DNA from: Gallionella sp.
Lineage (GTDB): Bacteria; Pseudomonadota; Gammaproteobacteria; Burkholderiales; Gallionellaceae
Direction of reading: 5' to 3'
DNA: 53,945 nucleotides
NCBI GenBank assembly: GCA_025350405.1
Contig: JANXXX010000171.1
Coordinates: 1-53,945 of the forward strand
Part shown: positions 53,543 to 53,945 of the stretch, piece after piece
Layout: each line of letters begins with the position of its first letter
Position numbering within the stretch: position 1 is the stretch's first letter
Made by a program: the position numbers and the translations under genes
The notes under the pieces: generated by a model
Databases searched by the model: none
What the model was told of the DNA's origin: nothing
The model's input: only the letters and a program-made list of their open reading frames with translations

Positions 53543-53600
53543 GTGATACTACCCGACACATGACGTTAATGTGTTTAATTCAAACACAAGGAGCTTTAAC

Positions 53601-53945
53601 ATGAAGAACATTCAAAAAGGTTTTACCCTGATCGAACTGATGATCGTGGTTGCGATCATCGGTATTCTGGCAGCGGTGGCGATCCCGGCCTACGGCGATT
53701 ACACGGCTCGTGCGCAAGCTGCGGAAGGATTCACGCTGATGGACGGATTGAAGACTCCGCTGACTGAGTTATATACATCCAACGGTAGCTTCAGTGTTGT
53801 TTCTACGACTGGAACTCCCACGTCGTCGCAAGTTTCCGGTATTATTTCAGGTAAATATGTTGCCAATTTATCTGTTGCAGATACAACCAAAACCAGCATC
53901 CAGGTGAATTATTCAAACGCAGCCGGTATCAGCAGCAGGCTTCTG
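53601..53945 (+). CDS. pilA: type IV major pilin, 3' end beyond the window
   Basis: The gene is cut by the window end after 115 codons. The product starts with a six-residue leader and G7/F8 prepilin peptidase site ([30 protein letters not shown]) with Glu at mature position 5, the classic N-methylated type IVa pilin. The mature region has the [18 protein letters not shown] helix typical of betaproteobacterial PilA/PilE. AAGGAG precedes the ATG. It has a sigma-54 promoter and a possible enhancer, and follows a seven-gene signalling cluster that includes a pilus-type ATPase. No other pilus assembly gene is in the window. Confidence 0.93.
   Translation, partial: MKNIQKGFTLIELMIVVAIIGILAAVAIPAYGDYTARAQAAEGFTLMDGLKTPLTELYTSNGSFSVVSTTGTPTSSQVSGIISGKYVANLSVADTTKTSIQVNYSNAAGISSRLL

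Overview
The window looks like chromosomal DNA of a betaproteobacterium, most likely of the order Nitrosomonadales near Gallionellaceae/Sideroxydans. This is inferred from gene order (TPR lipoprotein-lolB-ispE-tRNA-Gln-prs-rplY-pth-ychF; M16-M16-rsmD-coaD-ferredoxin; ftsYEX; ruvB-ybgC-tolQRAB-pal-cpoB-queE-queC) and from protein style, not from a database search. There is no rRNA, CRISPR array, transposase or phage gene. Three tRNA genes (Gln, Lys, Thr) are present.

Layout. 0-3.4 kb: a multi-pass membrane protein with C-terminal TPRs, a convergent RquA-like (rhodoquinone) methyltransferase and a small secreted protein. 3.4-11.6 kb: a minus-strand housekeeping run, interrupted by a small accessory patch at 4.5-5.7 kb and a 129-bp inverted-repeat element between rplY and prs. 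11.7-15.6 kb: a GldA/F/G-type ABC exporter operon running into mutM. 15.7-18.5 kb: a porin, a short PstS-like protein, a tiny lipoprotein and a secreted phosphoesterase, possibly for phosphorus scavenging. 18.5-22.6 kb: ferredoxin, coaD, rsmD and two M16 peptidases on the minus strand. 22.7-25.2 kb: ftsY-ftsE-ftsX. 25.2-26.7 kb: an accessory patch with a duplicated small-ORF unit. 26.7-34.2 kb: ruvB, the Tol-Pal system and the queuosine genes queE/queC. 34.3-38.2 kb: two tRNAs, a lipoprotein, a TPR-SPINDLY (OGT-type) glycosyltransferase and a frameshifted small gene. 38.4-41.7 kb: sucCD, a TerC-family protein and a universal stress protein.

The most remarkable region is 41.86-53.39 kb, a co-directional run of seven signalling genes. 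They encode a CHASE2-Ser/Thr kinase, a PP2C phosphatase, a two-FHA protein, a CHASE2-class III nucleotide cyclase, a class II (metallo-beta-lactamase fold) cyclic-nucleotide phosphodiesterase, a GAF-fused PilB/GspE-type ATPase and a GAF-HD-GYP phosphodiesterase. A type IV pilin gene follows, behind a near-consensus sigma-54 promoter and an upstream inverted repeat. Sensing, protein phosphorylation, cAMP synthesis and breakdown, c-di-GMP breakdown and an assembly motor are thus encoded side by side. This is the best candidate here for an undescribed integrated system, probably controlling a type IV pilus or related filament.

Other points worth a second look are an rsmD gene with no ATG/GTG/TTG start but an AUA at the expected coupled position, a one-base frameshift in an A-run of a small gene at 37.9 kb, and a perfect 22-bp palindrome over a start codon at 91-112.
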